Made by a program: the position numbers and the translations under genes. Below, one piece after another: positions 16,688 to 24,962 of a stretch of 64,000 nucleotides of DNA (the stretch's first letter is position 1; each line of letters opens with the position of its first letter). The notes beneath the pieces are model-generated. The model was given only the letters and a program-made list of their open reading frames with translations, ran no database searches and was not told the DNA's origin. Source of the stretch: Paenibacillus macerans (GTDB taxonomy: Bacteria > Bacillota > Bacilli > Paenibacillales > Paenibacillaceae); NCBI RefSeq assembly GCF_900454495.1, contig NZ_UGSI01000002.1, positions 434,001 through 498,000 on the forward strand, in the 5' to 3' direction.

Positions 16688-18265
16688 TTATTTTTTTCGC
16701 GAGGTCAGCTTGGCTTGCGTGAACAGCAGCAAATAATCGTAGCCTCCCGCTTTCGAGTCGGTGCCGGACATATTGAACCCGCCGAACGGGTGGCCCCCCA
16801 CCAGGGCGCCGGTGCATTTCCGGTTCACGTAAAGATTGCCGCAATGCATCGTTTCCAGCGCTTCGGAGATCCGATCTTCATCCCGTGAGAAAAAAGCTCC
16901 CGTCAAACCGAACTCGGTGTCATTGAACAGCCGGACCGCTTCCCGCCAATCCTGCGCTTTGCCGATCGCCAGCACCGGCCCGAAAATCTCCTCCTGCATG
17001 ATCCGGGCCTTACCGCTCACGCCGGCAAAAACCGCCGGCTCGATATAAAACCCTTGCGCGCCGGTCACTTCGGCTTGACGGCCCCCAGTCAGCAGCTCGC
17101 CCTCTTGTTTGCCGATCTGGATGTACTTCAGCACCTTGCGGTAAGAGCTTTCGTCGATCACCGGGCCGATGGGGAAATTGTGCTCAGGCAGTCCGATCGT
17201 CAGCCGCCGGGTCAACTCCACCACTTTTTTCACGACCTCGTCATACACCGCCTCCACGATAAAAGCCCGGGATCCGGCGGAGCATTTTTGCCCCTGGTAG
17301 CCGAACGCCGAGGTGACGATCGCCTGGGCGGCCGCGTCCAGGTCGGCGGTTTCGTCCACCACGATGCCGTCTTTGCCGCCCATTTCCGCCACGACCCGCT
17401 TGATCCAGAGCTGCCCCGGGGCGACGCCGGCCGCCAGCTTGTTGATGTGCAGGCCCACTTCCTTTGAGCCGGTGAAGCTGATAAACCGGGTTTGGGGGTG
17501 CGTTGTCAAGTAATCGCCCACCTCCGCGCCGCTGCCCGGAACAAAGTTGAGCACCCCGGCCGGCAGGCCTGCTTCTTCCATTAAAGCGGCGAACTTGGCG
17601 GCGATCACCGATGTGTTGGAAGCGGGCTTCAGCAGGACGGTGTTGCCGGCGACGATGGCCGCCGAGGTCATGCCGGCGCAGATCGCCAGCGGAAAGTTCC
17701 AGGGCGGGATAATGACGCCGACACCAAGCGGAATATACGTCAGACGGTTCTCTTCGCCGGCCACCGGGGTGAGCGGCATCGTCTCGTTGATTTCGCTCAG
17801 CCGGATCATTTCCCGCGCGTAAAAATTCAGGAAATCGATCGCTTCCGCCGTGTCGGCATCGGCTTCGGCGTAGTTTTTGCCGGCCTCGAGGACCATCAGG
17901 GCGGAGAACTCGTGCTTGCGCTCCTGCATGATGGCGGCGGCTTTCAGCAGAATTTCCGCGCGCGTTTGCGCCGCTGTTTTTTTCCACGACTCAAACGTCT
18001 CCAGCGCCGTCTGCATTGCCTTTTCGGCAAGTACACGGTCGGCTTTGCTTACCCATCCGATTGTTTCGCCGGTTTGCCCCGGGTTGAAGGAACAGATCTT
18101 GTCTTCCGTAAAAATAAGCTCGCCGCCGATTCGCAGCGGATATTCGCGCCCCAGCTCGGACTTGACCTTGGCGATCGCCTCCTGCATGGCCCGCTTGCCG
18201 GGCTCCTGGCTGAAATCGGTAAAAGGCTCGTTGCGGAATACAGCGGGTTTTGCCGTTTTGTTCAT
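16688..18265 (-). CDS. L-glutamate gamma-semialdehyde (P5C) dehydrogenase
   Basis: A 525-residue aldehyde dehydrogenase of the RocA/PutC group, oxidising pyrroline-5-carboxylate (as its semialdehyde) to glutamate with NAD. Seen are the NAD-binding region (PWNFPLAICAGMTSAAIVAG, FTGSKEVG), the general-base glutamate in EMGGK, the catalytic cysteine in GQKCSAGSR, and the FGPVLAIGKAQDW region. AAGGAG precedes the start. It lies 26 bases after the proline dehydrogenase stop and is in one operon with it. B. subtilis RocA is close in length (515). I leave the symbol blank because rocA and putC naming depends on context. Confidence 0.95.
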   Translation of the reverse strand: MNKTAKPAVFRNEPFTDFSQEPGKRAMQEAIAKVKSELGREYPLRIGGELIFTEDKICSFNPGQTGETIGWVSKADRVLAEKAMQTALETFESWKKTAAQTRAEILLKAAAIMQERKHEFSALMVLEAGKNYAEADADTAEAIDFLNFYAREMIRLSEINETMPLTPVAGEENRLTYIPLGVGVIIPPWNFPLAICAGMTSAAIVAGNTVLLKPASNTSVIAAKFAALMEEAGLPAGVLNFVPGSGAEVGDYLTTHPQTRFISFTGSKEVGLHINKLAAGVAPGQLWIKRVVAEMGGKDGIVVDETADLDAAAQAIVTSAFGYQGQKCSAGSRAFIVEAVYDEVVKKVVELTRRLTIGLPEHNFPIGPVIDESSYRKVLKYIQIGKQEGELLTGGRQAEVTGAQGFYIEPAVFAGVSGKARIMQEEIFGPVLAIGKAQDWREAVRLFNDTEFGLTGAFFSRDEDRISEALETMHCGNLYVNRKCTGALVGGHPFGGFNMSGTDSKAGGYDYLLLFTQAKLTSRKK

Positions 18266-18290
18266 GAGGGAAGTCTCCTTTTCAGAGGGA

Positions 18291-19205
18291 TTATTTAAAA
18301 AGGTTCTTCAACACAAACCAGACATTGGCCGGACGCTCGGCGAGACGGCGCATGAAGTAGCCGAACCAATCTCGGCCGAAAGGAACGTAGATGCGTACTT
18401 TGTAGCCTTCGCGGGCGAGCTGCAGCTGAAGTTCCTCGCGTATCCCGTACAGCATTTGGAACTCGAATTGGTTAAGCGGAATATTCAGTTGTTTTACGAG
18501 CTGTTTGGTGAAGCCGATGATTTGCGGGTCATGTGTTGCTATAGCGGTATAGTTGCCGTTCTTGAGGTGAGTGGAAATGAGGCGTTTGAAATTTTCGTCG
18601 ACGTCCGGCTTGTTCGGATAAGCCACTTCGGGCGGCTCTTTGTAAGCCCCTTTAACGAGGCGCAGGTTGGGCTTCAGTTCTTTGAGGTCTGCGAGATCCT
18701 GCACGGAGCGGTACAAATAAGCCTGGATGACGATGCCGACATGGTCGAATTCCCGGCGGAGGCGTCTGTAGATGGCGATCGTTTTTTCGCACTGCGCATG
18801 ATCCTCCATGTCGATGCGGACGAACAAACCGTGGATGCGGGCGCGCTCCAGGATGTCCGTCATGTTGCGCATGCACAGCTCCTCGCTGATGCCGAGGCCA
18901 AGCGAAGTCAACTTCAGCGACAGATTGGCCCGTACCCCGGAGGCTGCGATCGCGTCGAGCGTTCTCAGGCACATCTCGGTGGAGCGGCTGGCTTCCGCTT
19001 CGTTCGAAACGAATTCGCCCAGGTGGTCGAGCGTCGCTTCCCGTCCGGAGCCGTTTAATCGGCGTACGGTTTCGATGGCCTGCTCAAGCGTTTCCCCGGC
19101 GACGAACCGGCTAGCCCCGAAACGGAGGCCGTATCGGCGGGCCAGTTTGCTCACGGACCGGTTTTGGGCCAAGGCCAAAAACAGCGTTCTCATTAACGCA
19201 TCCAT
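18291..19205 (-). CDS. proline dehydrogenase
   Basis: A 304-residue FAD-dependent enzyme oxidising proline to P5C. The TIM-barrel motifs are present: LSLKLTSLGLG, RIDMEDHA, QAYLYRS, LRLVKGAYKEP, IATHDP and FQMLYGI. It is a monofunctional PutB/FadM type, unlike the PutA fusion of Gram-negatives. I put the start at the ATG at 19205; an upstream GTG at 19238 falls at the probable transcription start, and an ATG at 19214 is also possible. It heads the operon, with a sigma-A-like promoter 40 bases upstream and a divergent regulator gene beyond. Confidence 0.92.
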   Translation of the reverse strand: MDALMRTLFLALAQNRSVSKLARRYGLRFGASRFVAGETLEQAIETVRRLNGSGREATLDHLGEFVSNEAEASRSTEMCLRTLDAIAASGVRANLSLKLTSLGLGISEELCMRNMTDILERARIHGLFVRIDMEDHAQCEKTIAIYRRLRREFDHVGIVIQAYLYRSVQDLADLKELKPNLRLVKGAYKEPPEVAYPNKPDVDENFKRLISTHLKNGNYTAIATHDPQIIGFTKQLVKQLNIPLNQFEFQMLYGIREELQLQLAREGYKVRIYVPFGRDWFGYFMRRLAERPANVWFVLKNLFK

Positions 19206-19240
19206 GGCACCCATCCTTTTCCATATGTCGTTGTACACAA

Positions 19241-19269
19241 AATATACAATATTTTAAATAAATGAACAA
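19241..19269 (-). promoter_or_regulatory. sigma-A-like promoter of the proline operon
   Basis: On the minus strand TTGTTC (19264-19269) and TATATT (19241-19246) are separated by exactly 17 bases, about 40 bases before the ATG of the proline dehydrogenase gene. No good -24/-12 element was found in the same gap. Confidence 0.5.
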
Positions 19270-19316
19270 TATGTGTCCGAGAAATAAACAAAATTTTATT
19301 GTGGAAATCTTAATTA

Positions 19317-19332
19317 TGTTCAAAAATGAACA
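19317..19332. promoter_or_regulatory. candidate operator TGTTCA-N4-TGAACA
   Basis: A perfect inverted repeat with 6 bp arms and an AAAA spacer, between the divergent regulator and proline operon. It lies about 50 bases upstream of the -35 of the proline operon, where an activator could bind. It is the best operator candidate in the gap; the binder is inferred to be the adjacent regulator. Confidence 0.45.
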
Positions 19333-19462
19333 GTTTGAGCCTTCGACTCCTGCGTCTTCTCCCCTTTACGCGTCAAGCTAATCTCGTTAAACGAGTATTG
19401 AAACGCCGCTTTTTTCATGTTAGATTTACAAATAAATTGCAACGACGTGCGAGGTAATCGAA

Positions 19463-21322
19463 ATGTTCAATGTTGAACGGGAGCGGCTGATTCGCCGGGA
19501 TTTCGTAGAACTGAAGCCGGAAGAAAAAGTTTCTGCACTGCTGGCGGCGCTTCGGCAGGGCAAGATGGTCGTTACGGCGGCGGGGGACGGGGGAGTGTGC
19601 CTGTTTGCCCCCCGCGACGCCAGCTTGCTTGAGGAGGTGACGGGCCGCATCGGCGAGTATTTGGCTGCGCATGGCGCGGCTTTTGCGGCGGTTGTTGTCC
19701 ACGAGGTGGAGTTGAGCGTGAGCGGCCCGCTGCATGAGCTGATCGTCAAGCTGTCTGAAGCCGGCGGCCGGACGGCCATCGTTGTCGCGGACGAGAAGGG
19801 GCGGCCGATCGGATACTGCCCGTTTGGCGAGATGCTGCGGGCGGTGGGGGAGACCGGGCGGCAGACAGAGGCTTATTTCCGGACGCTGCTGGAGACGGTT
19901 AGCGACGCCGTGACGGTCGTGGACCGGAACGGGACGGTGGTCGGCTGGAATGCGGTGGCCGAAGAAGTATATGGGATTGCCAAGGAGGACATTGCCGGGC
20001 GAACGATCGGGGAGCATTTCGATCCGGAGGCGCTGGTCGTGCTGAAGATTCTGGACGAAGGCCGGCGGCTGCAGGGAGCGTATCACCGTCCGCGGCCGGA
20101 CACTCACGTCCTGATCAATGCTTCGCCGATCCTAGCGGATGGCGGCGAAATCATCGGCGGGGTAGCGACCGAGCAGGACATCACGCATCTCGTCAAGCTG
20201 AACGACGAGCTGGGGGCCGCGCAATCGCGCCTGCTGACCCACAAAATGGGCGACCGGGATCCGTTTGCGCTGCTGCACGCCCGCGGCGAAAGCATGGGCA
20301 AGGTGGTGAAAATCGCCAAAAAATTCGCCGAAACCGATTCGCCCGTGCTGTTCATCGGCGAAACCGGCGCGGGCAAAGAACAGTTGGCGAAGGTGATTCA
20401 CCGGGCCAGCCGCCGGAGCGAGGGGCCGTTTCTGTCGGTCAATTGCGGCGCCATCCCCGTAGGGCTGGCCGAGGCGGAGCTGTTCGGCTATCAGGGGGGC
20501 GCTTTTTCCGGCAGGCCGTCCGGTCAGGCCGGAAAGCTGGAAGCGGCCGACGGGGGGGCGCTGTTTTTGAACGAAATCGACCGCCTCTCGCCGGATGTTC
20601 AGGATAAGCTGTGCCGGTTCATGAAAAGCCGTATGGTTGCACGGATCGGCGGCGGTGAGGAGACGCCCGTATCCACGCGGATTTTCGCGGCCACGGCGCA
20701 GGATCTGGAGCGGCTGGTGCAGGAAGGGAAATTCCGGGCGGACTTGTACTACGCCTTGAACGTTGTTTCGCTAAAGGTGCCGCCGCTCAGGGAACGCAAG
20801 GAGGATCTGTCCACTTTGATCCAGACGTATTTGCGCACCTTTTCGCTGCAATATCAAAAGCCGGTGCCGGTGGTGGCCCCGGAAGTGATGCTGGCTTTTA
20901 TGAATTACGACTGGCCGGGCAACCAGACCGAGCTGCGGGCGGTGATGGAGCGCTGCGTCATTTTGAGCGAAAACGACCGGATTACGCTTGAGCATCTGCC
21001 CGAGGCGCTGCAGCAGCGGCAGGCTCAGTTGGAGCTTGACGGCGAAGGCTTTGGCGGGGAGACTCGCTCCGCTTCCGGCCGGGTCATGGGGGCTCGCTCC
21101 ATTTCCGGTCAGGCCGGAGGGCAAGGAATGGAGGAGTCGGGAGGAGCAGGCTTTGAACCTCCGTCCAGAATGCTGAAGCCCCGGATTACGCCCGAGGAAG
21201 AAATCGAGCTGATGAAGGAGGCGCTGGAGCGCGCTGCCGGGAACAAAAGCAATGCCGCCAAGCTGCTTGGCATCTCCCGCGGAACCTTGTACAAAAAAAT
21301 CAGGGACTACAATTTGGTTTAA
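19463..21322 (+). CDS. RocR-like PAS-AAA+-Fis regulator with altered ATPase motifs
   Basis: A 619-residue regulator built like a sigma-54 activator: an N-terminal sensory part (about 1-130), a PAS domain (about 135-245), an AAA+ domain (about 265-505) and a Fis-type HTH (about 590-619, KSNAAKLLGISRGTLYKKIR). Walker A is intact (GETGAGKE, 299-306). Three other core positions differ from the standard: the GAFTGA loop reads GAFSGR (346-351), Walker B has Asn for Asp (LFLNEI, N370), and the second arginine finger is Ala (FRADLYYALNV, A431). A Gly/Ser-rich insert of about 60 residues precedes the HTH. Divergent placement next to the proline operon suggests it controls proline or glutamate use, perhaps without sigma-54. 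Confidence 0.85.
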   Translation: MFNVERERLIRRDFVELKPEEKVSALLAALRQGKMVVTAAGDGGVCLFAPRDASLLEEVTGRIGEYLAAHGAAFAAVVVHEVELSVSGPLHELIVKLSEAGGRTAIVVADEKGRPIGYCPFGEMLRAVGETGRQTEAYFRTLLETVSDAVTVVDRNGTVVGWNAVAEEVYGIAKEDIAGRTIGEHFDPEALVVLKILDEGRRLQGAYHRPRPDTHVLINASPILADGGEIIGGVATEQDITHLVKLNDELGAAQSRLLTHKMGDRDPFALLHARGESMGKVVKIAKKFAETDSPVLFIGETGAGKEQLAKVIHRASRRSEGPFLSVNCGAIPVGLAEAELFGYQGGAFSGRPSGQAGKLEAADGGALFLNEIDRLSPDVQDKLCRFMKSRMVARIGGGEETPVSTRIFAATAQDLERLVQEGKFRADLYYALNVVSLKVPPLRERKEDLSTLIQTYLRTFSLQYQKPVPVVAPEVMLAFMNYDWPGNQTELRAVMERCVILSENDRITLEHLPEALQQRQAQLELDGEGFGGETRSASGRVMGARSISGQAGGQGMEESGGAGFEPPSRMLKPRITPEEEIELMKEALERAAGNKSNAAKLLGISRGTLYKKIRDYNLV

Positions 21323-21444
21323 TCTATAACTGCTGGTTTAGTCTGAAACAGTTGGTTTGTTAGAAGCAGCTGGATTGTTAGAAATGGTTGGTTTGAAATT
21401 AGTTTTCGCTTCAGTAGTACATGGACCCAGCCGCTTGTTGGACC

Positions 21445-21635
21445 AAATGCAAAAGTGCATCTTATTTTCGGCGAATGCCCCCCTTGAGGCGATTCGCCTG
21501 CAAAAGCCGAAAGTGCAGTTGACCGGGGCCGTTTCAGAAATTTTTGATGTTTCTGGCGGAATTGAAATGCACTTTTGCATTTCGTAGGTCCATTTCGCGA
21601 GGGTTTGACAAAATTCGCATGCACTTTTGCATTTT
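21445..21635. repeat. intergenic repeat cluster built on TGCA-CTTTT-GCA palindromes (copy A)
   Basis: Four related units lie in 190 bases: AAATGCAAAAGTGCAT at 21445-21460, CCTGCAAAAG...AAGTGCAGTTG at about 21497-21521, GAAATGCACTTTTGCATTTC at 21564-21583, and GCATGCACTTTTGCATTTT at 21617-21635. The same set in the same order occurs at 59806-59996. Units are near-palindromic and face both ways. This is a dispersed non-coding element; I know no name for it. Confidence 0.7.
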
Positions 21636-21679
21636 GTGAGATTTTACCCTGGAGGAATATTGCTGCTCGGGAAAATGAT

Positions 21680-21840
21680 CCCAGTTTGCAGAAGATTTCT
21701 ATTTCGCAAGATGCTAATTTGCAGAATACTGCTACTTGGCAGCATAACGCTAGTTTGCAGGATACTGCTACTTGGCAGCATAACGCTAGTTTGCAGGATA
21801 CTGCTACTTCGCAGTATGTTACTACTTTGCAGGACGTTGC
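21680..21840. repeat. 18 bp tandem array, about 8 units
   Basis: Units of 18 bases follow the pattern GCTAnTTnGCAGnATnnn. Two versions alternate (GCTACTTGGCAGCATAAC and GCTAGTTTGCAGGATACT), giving a higher-order 36 bp repeat. Because 18 is a multiple of three, frames stay open on both strands, which explains the repetitive open frames here; no ribosome binding site supports a gene. Confidence 0.75.
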
Positions 21841-22166
21841 TTTTTCCTCGCAGGATTTATAACATTTTATGGGTTTCACATTTCGCAAGATTTTGCGTGA
21901 CTTCAATCTCCCTTATCGACTTGTCGCCTAAACTATTCTGTCTTGCTTATACTATTACCTCACGCTCTCCCACTGCCGCCTTTCTGCAATCTCATTCCCA
22001 TCTCATTCCTACACTTCACTCTTACCTTACTCTTACCTCACTGCCATCATACTTTGAACGCCAAGCTTCGACACAACCAAACATCAGTTAGCGCTATGGG
22101 TCGAACTCTTGCTTGGGCTCCTGCATAGCATATAGCACAATATGCTTGGAAAAGGAGCGTGACATC
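21841..22166. other. non-coding leader upstream of the permease gene
   Basis: An A+T- and C-rich stretch with no supported gene. A degenerate relative of the tandem unit (CATTTCGCAAGATTTTGCG near 21880) is the only structure noticed. Confidence 0.4.
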
Positions 22167-23591
22167 ATGATGAGAATAGAGCTGTCGGCGATTCATTACG
22201 TGTATCTGGCCTTCATCGTGTTCATTTTGGTGCTGATGATCAAGCGGCGGGATACGACGATGATTTGCGTGACCGGCATATTTGCGCTCGGGCTGCTTGC
22301 GACGGGAACGCTCAGCGGTTCGGTGTCGGGCATCTTTAACTCGTTTATCTACGCCACCAAAGAGCTGATGAGCACGATCATGATCATCTCGATCATCGTG
22401 GCGATGAGCCGGGTGCTGATGCGGACCGGCATCAACGAAACGATGGTGGCGCCGCTCACGCGTTTCCTGCGCACACCTTCGATGGCGTATTGGGGCATCG
22501 GCCTCATTATGATGGTGACTTCCTTTTTCTTCTGGCCGTCGCCGGCGGTCGCCCTGATCGGGGCCGTCCTGCTGCCGGTGGCGCTTCGCGTCGGGCTGCC
22601 GTCGCTTGGCGCGGCCGTCGCGATGAACTTGTTCGGACACGGCATCGCCTTGTCCGGAGATTATATTATACAAGGCGCACCGAAATTGACGGCGGATGCC
22701 GCCGGGCTCCCGGTCGGCAGCGTGATGGCGGAAAGCGTGCCGCTGGTGATCGTAATGGGGCTGGTCAGCACCGTCACGGCCTTTTGGATGATGCGCCGGG
22801 ACATGCGCAGCGGAGCCTGGAGAGACGGGCTGGCCGCGGCGAAAACCGGCGCGGGCGGCGTGCTGGGGGAGGAGCGTTCGGCCGGCCATGAGGACCGGGC
22901 CGCGCTGCCCCCCGAAGCCCGCAAATGGCTTGCCGTCCTGATCCCTCTGCTGTTTGCCGCCGACGTGGTCGCGATGCTCCTGCTCCACCTTCAAGGCGGC
23001 GATGCTACGGCGCTCGTGGGCGGGACGGCTGTGCTGATTTTGATCGCGGTGACGCTGTTGGCGCATCAAAGCCGCGGCCTGGAGAAGGTCACTTCCTACC
23101 TGATCGACGGCTTGGTCTTCGGCTTTAAGGTGTTCGGCCCGGTCATTCCGATCGCCGCCTTTTTTTATCTTGGTGATGCCGCTTTTGCGGAGCTATTCGG
23201 ACAGGTGCTGTCCGAAACATCGCATGGCATCGTCAACGACCTTGGCGCGGCCCTGGCCGGCATCGTGCCGCTGAACGGCATCGTCGGCGCGATTACGCTG
23301 GCTGTCACCGGAGCGATCACCGGCCTGGACGGCTCCGGCTTCTCGGGCATTTCGCTGGCCGGCTCGATCGCCCAGCTGTTCGGCACCGCCATCGGCTCGG
23401 GGACGGCGACGCTGACCGCGCTCGGCCAGGTGGCCGCCATCTGGGTCGGCGGCGGTACGCTGATCCCGTGGGCGCTCATCCCCGCCGCGGCGATCTGCGG
23501 CGTCAGCCCGTTTGAGCTGGCGCGGCGCAACCTGAAGCCGGTGCTGATCGGGCTTGCTGTGACGACGGTGGTGGCGATGTTTTTGGTCTAG
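22167..23591 (+). CDS. membrane permease, about 12 spans, substrate unknown
   Basis: A 474-residue integral membrane protein with about 12 hydrophobic segments. Features resemble the ion-transporter superfamily (DcuC/GntP/CitMHS-like): paired re-entrant glycine-rich segments (WPSPAVALIGAVLLPVALR and GLDGSGFSGISLAGSIAQ), and FGHGIALSGDYIIQGAP in the first half. A hydrophilic central loop lies at about 220-255. AAGGAG lies 9 bases before the ATG at 22167. It stands alone, 845 bases downstream of the RocR-like gene and across a repeat-rich gap. A carboxylate or amino acid substrate would fit the neighbours, but that is a guess. Confidence 0.75.
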   Translation: MMRIELSAIHYVYLAFIVFILVLMIKRRDTTMICVTGIFALGLLATGTLSGSVSGIFNSFIYATKELMSTIMIISIIVAMSRVLMRTGINETMVAPLTRFLRTPSMAYWGIGLIMMVTSFFFWPSPAVALIGAVLLPVALRVGLPSLGAAVAMNLFGHGIALSGDYIIQGAPKLTADAAGLPVGSVMAESVPLVIVMGLVSTVTAFWMMRRDMRSGAWRDGLAAAKTGAGGVLGEERSAGHEDRAALPPEARKWLAVLIPLLFAADVVAMLLLHLQGGDATALVGGTAVLILIAVTLLAHQSRGLEKVTSYLIDGLVFGFKVFGPVIPIAAFFYLGDAAFAELFGQVLSETSHGIVNDLGAALAGIVPLNGIVGAITLAVTGAITGLDGSGFSGISLAGSIAQLFGTAIGSGTATLTALGQVAAIWVGGGTLIPWALIPAAAICGVSPFELARRNLKPVLIGLAVTTVVAMFLV

Positions 23592-23802
23592 CTAACGAAC
23601 GTCTCTCCCGGTTCGCCTTGCGTGCTGCACAATGGCTTTGGATCGTGCCGGTGAGGAAATACGGGGGAGCGCCGGAGAGGCCTGCACTGATGTTGATGGA
23701 ATCGAAATCAGGTTTATCTTGGGATCAAGGGGGCGCTTTCCGTCTACTTGATCCTGTTTTTAATTTGTTGGTTCCTTCCGCATCAGCCTCAATATTAGTA
23801 AT

Positions 23803-24583
23803 GAATTATAGGCCAACTTGGAAACGGTTTGCGGACCAGCGCCTTAAAGCCGATTAAGGTTGAGGGAATTCCACAGGCGGTGGCTGTGGAGGCCGGGACT
23901 TAGGTTGCCCTGGGGATTGATAGCGATGGCCAAATTTGGGTATGGGGTCTGAAAAGGAATGCCGAGACGGTGGAGGTTCGCAAACCGGCCAAACTCCAGG
24001 GAAGCGGCAAGTTTAAAGCTGCGGCGGTCGATTTTGAAGACGGTGTCGCTTTGGATACCGATGGCGGCGTATGGACCTGGAAGAATTATTTCTGGATCGA
24101 TGAAGCGGACAACACGTTAGCTCCTTCGCGAATTCCCGGATTGACGGACATTGTGTCGGTTACGAGAGATGCGGCGGTAAAAGCGGACGGAACAGTATGG
24201 ACATGGACAAGGGAGGGCGACGGGAAAATTAGAGTAACGCAAGTGAAAGGGATTTCCGGTGCGGTCTCCATTACGGGAGACGTTCGGAATCATTATGTGC
24301 TTTTGAAGGGCGGCCATGTGATAGCTTGGGGATCCAACGGGGTGTTACCCCGAAATGGGATGTCTCGACCAGATCGGTCATTGCGGAGAAGGGCGAAACG
24401 AAGATCGTTCTGAATTCGGTGTCCGGGTCCGCCACCGTCAACGGGAAGGCTATTGTCTCGGAGCAAAGGCCGGTCTTCGCGGGGAACGATAGCGTATATG
24501 TGCCGCTGCGTTTGATTTTGGAAACGCTGGGAGCCAAAGTCGAATGGTTTGCGGACGACTATACCGTGCGGATCGCTTTCTAA
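23803..24583 (+). pseudogene. broken RCC1-repeat protein with C-terminal stalk (copper-amine-oxidase-N-like) domain
   Basis: Three pieces of one gene can be read. Frame one (from 23803) gives GQLGNGLRTSALKPIKVEG, then a TAG stop after AVAVEAGT, then VALGIDSDGQIWVWG, VALDTDGGVWTW, and AVKADGTVWTWTREGDG, typical RCC1-like repeats. Near 24345 the frame shifts, and the rest gives SATVNGKAIVSEQRPVF and YVPLRLILETLGAKVEW, typical of the Cu_amine_oxidN1 stalk domain. An N-terminal signal peptide is missing. At least one nonsense change, one frameshift and a lost start make it a pseudogene of an exported repeat protein. Confidence 0.75.
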
Positions 24584-24718
24584 CTGTGTGGAACCACCGT
24601 GGAATCTAAAATTTTTAATCATCCCTTATCTATGATTTTTCCTGATCTTTCATGAAACTAGGGAAGATCCTTTACGTATCATTAGATAGTGTTGTTTTAA
24701 ATTGAAAGGGTGAGTCGA

Positions 24719-24934
24719 TTGGACCAAGGCATGAGCGTAAAATTATACGAGAAACTGCCGGACGGGGAGCTGCGGGAGCTGGAAGAGCGCACCTGGAGCG
24801 CCAACATGGTCGCCGCGCTTGAGCATGTGAATTATCTTGTTGTCGGCAACCGCGAATATGAAGCGGTGGAAGGCCGTCTGAACGTCGACGAGGGGAAATT
24901 GGAGCTTCTGCTCATTCCGATTGCGCACGATTAA
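24719..24934 (+). CDS. small protein opening the ATP-grasp/DUF350 cluster, 71 aa
   Basis: A 71-residue soluble protein, acidic and probably mixed alpha-beta (VKLYEKLPDGELRELEERTW near the start, LELLLIPIAHD at the end). I use the TTG at 24719 because AAAGGG lies 8 bases upstream; a GTG at 24710 sits directly on that site. I recognise no family. It is followed after 28 bases by the next gene of the cluster, so it is probably a member of the same operon. Confidence 0.65.
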   Translation: MDQGMSVKLYEKLPDGELRELEERTWSANMVAALEHVNYLVVGNREYEAVEGRLNVDEGKLELLLIPIAHD

Positions 24935-24962
24935 AGGATGCTTTCGTAAGGAGGGTTCGGAT

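Noticed and set aside
19439..19454. Possible sigma-54 (-24/-12) promoter on the minus strand, GCAA-N3-CGTGCGAG
   Set aside because: The spacing is one base short, the -24 box lacks the GGCAC match, and a sigma-A-like promoter lies closer to the gene.
21680..21840. Possible CRISPR array
   Set aside because: Units are 18 bp without unique spacers, and no cas gene is near.
21319..21906. Minus-strand frame of 195 residues with a Cys-rich 12-residue repeat
   Set aside because: It is produced by the 18 bp tandem array, has no ribosome binding site, and the other strand is open too for the same reason.
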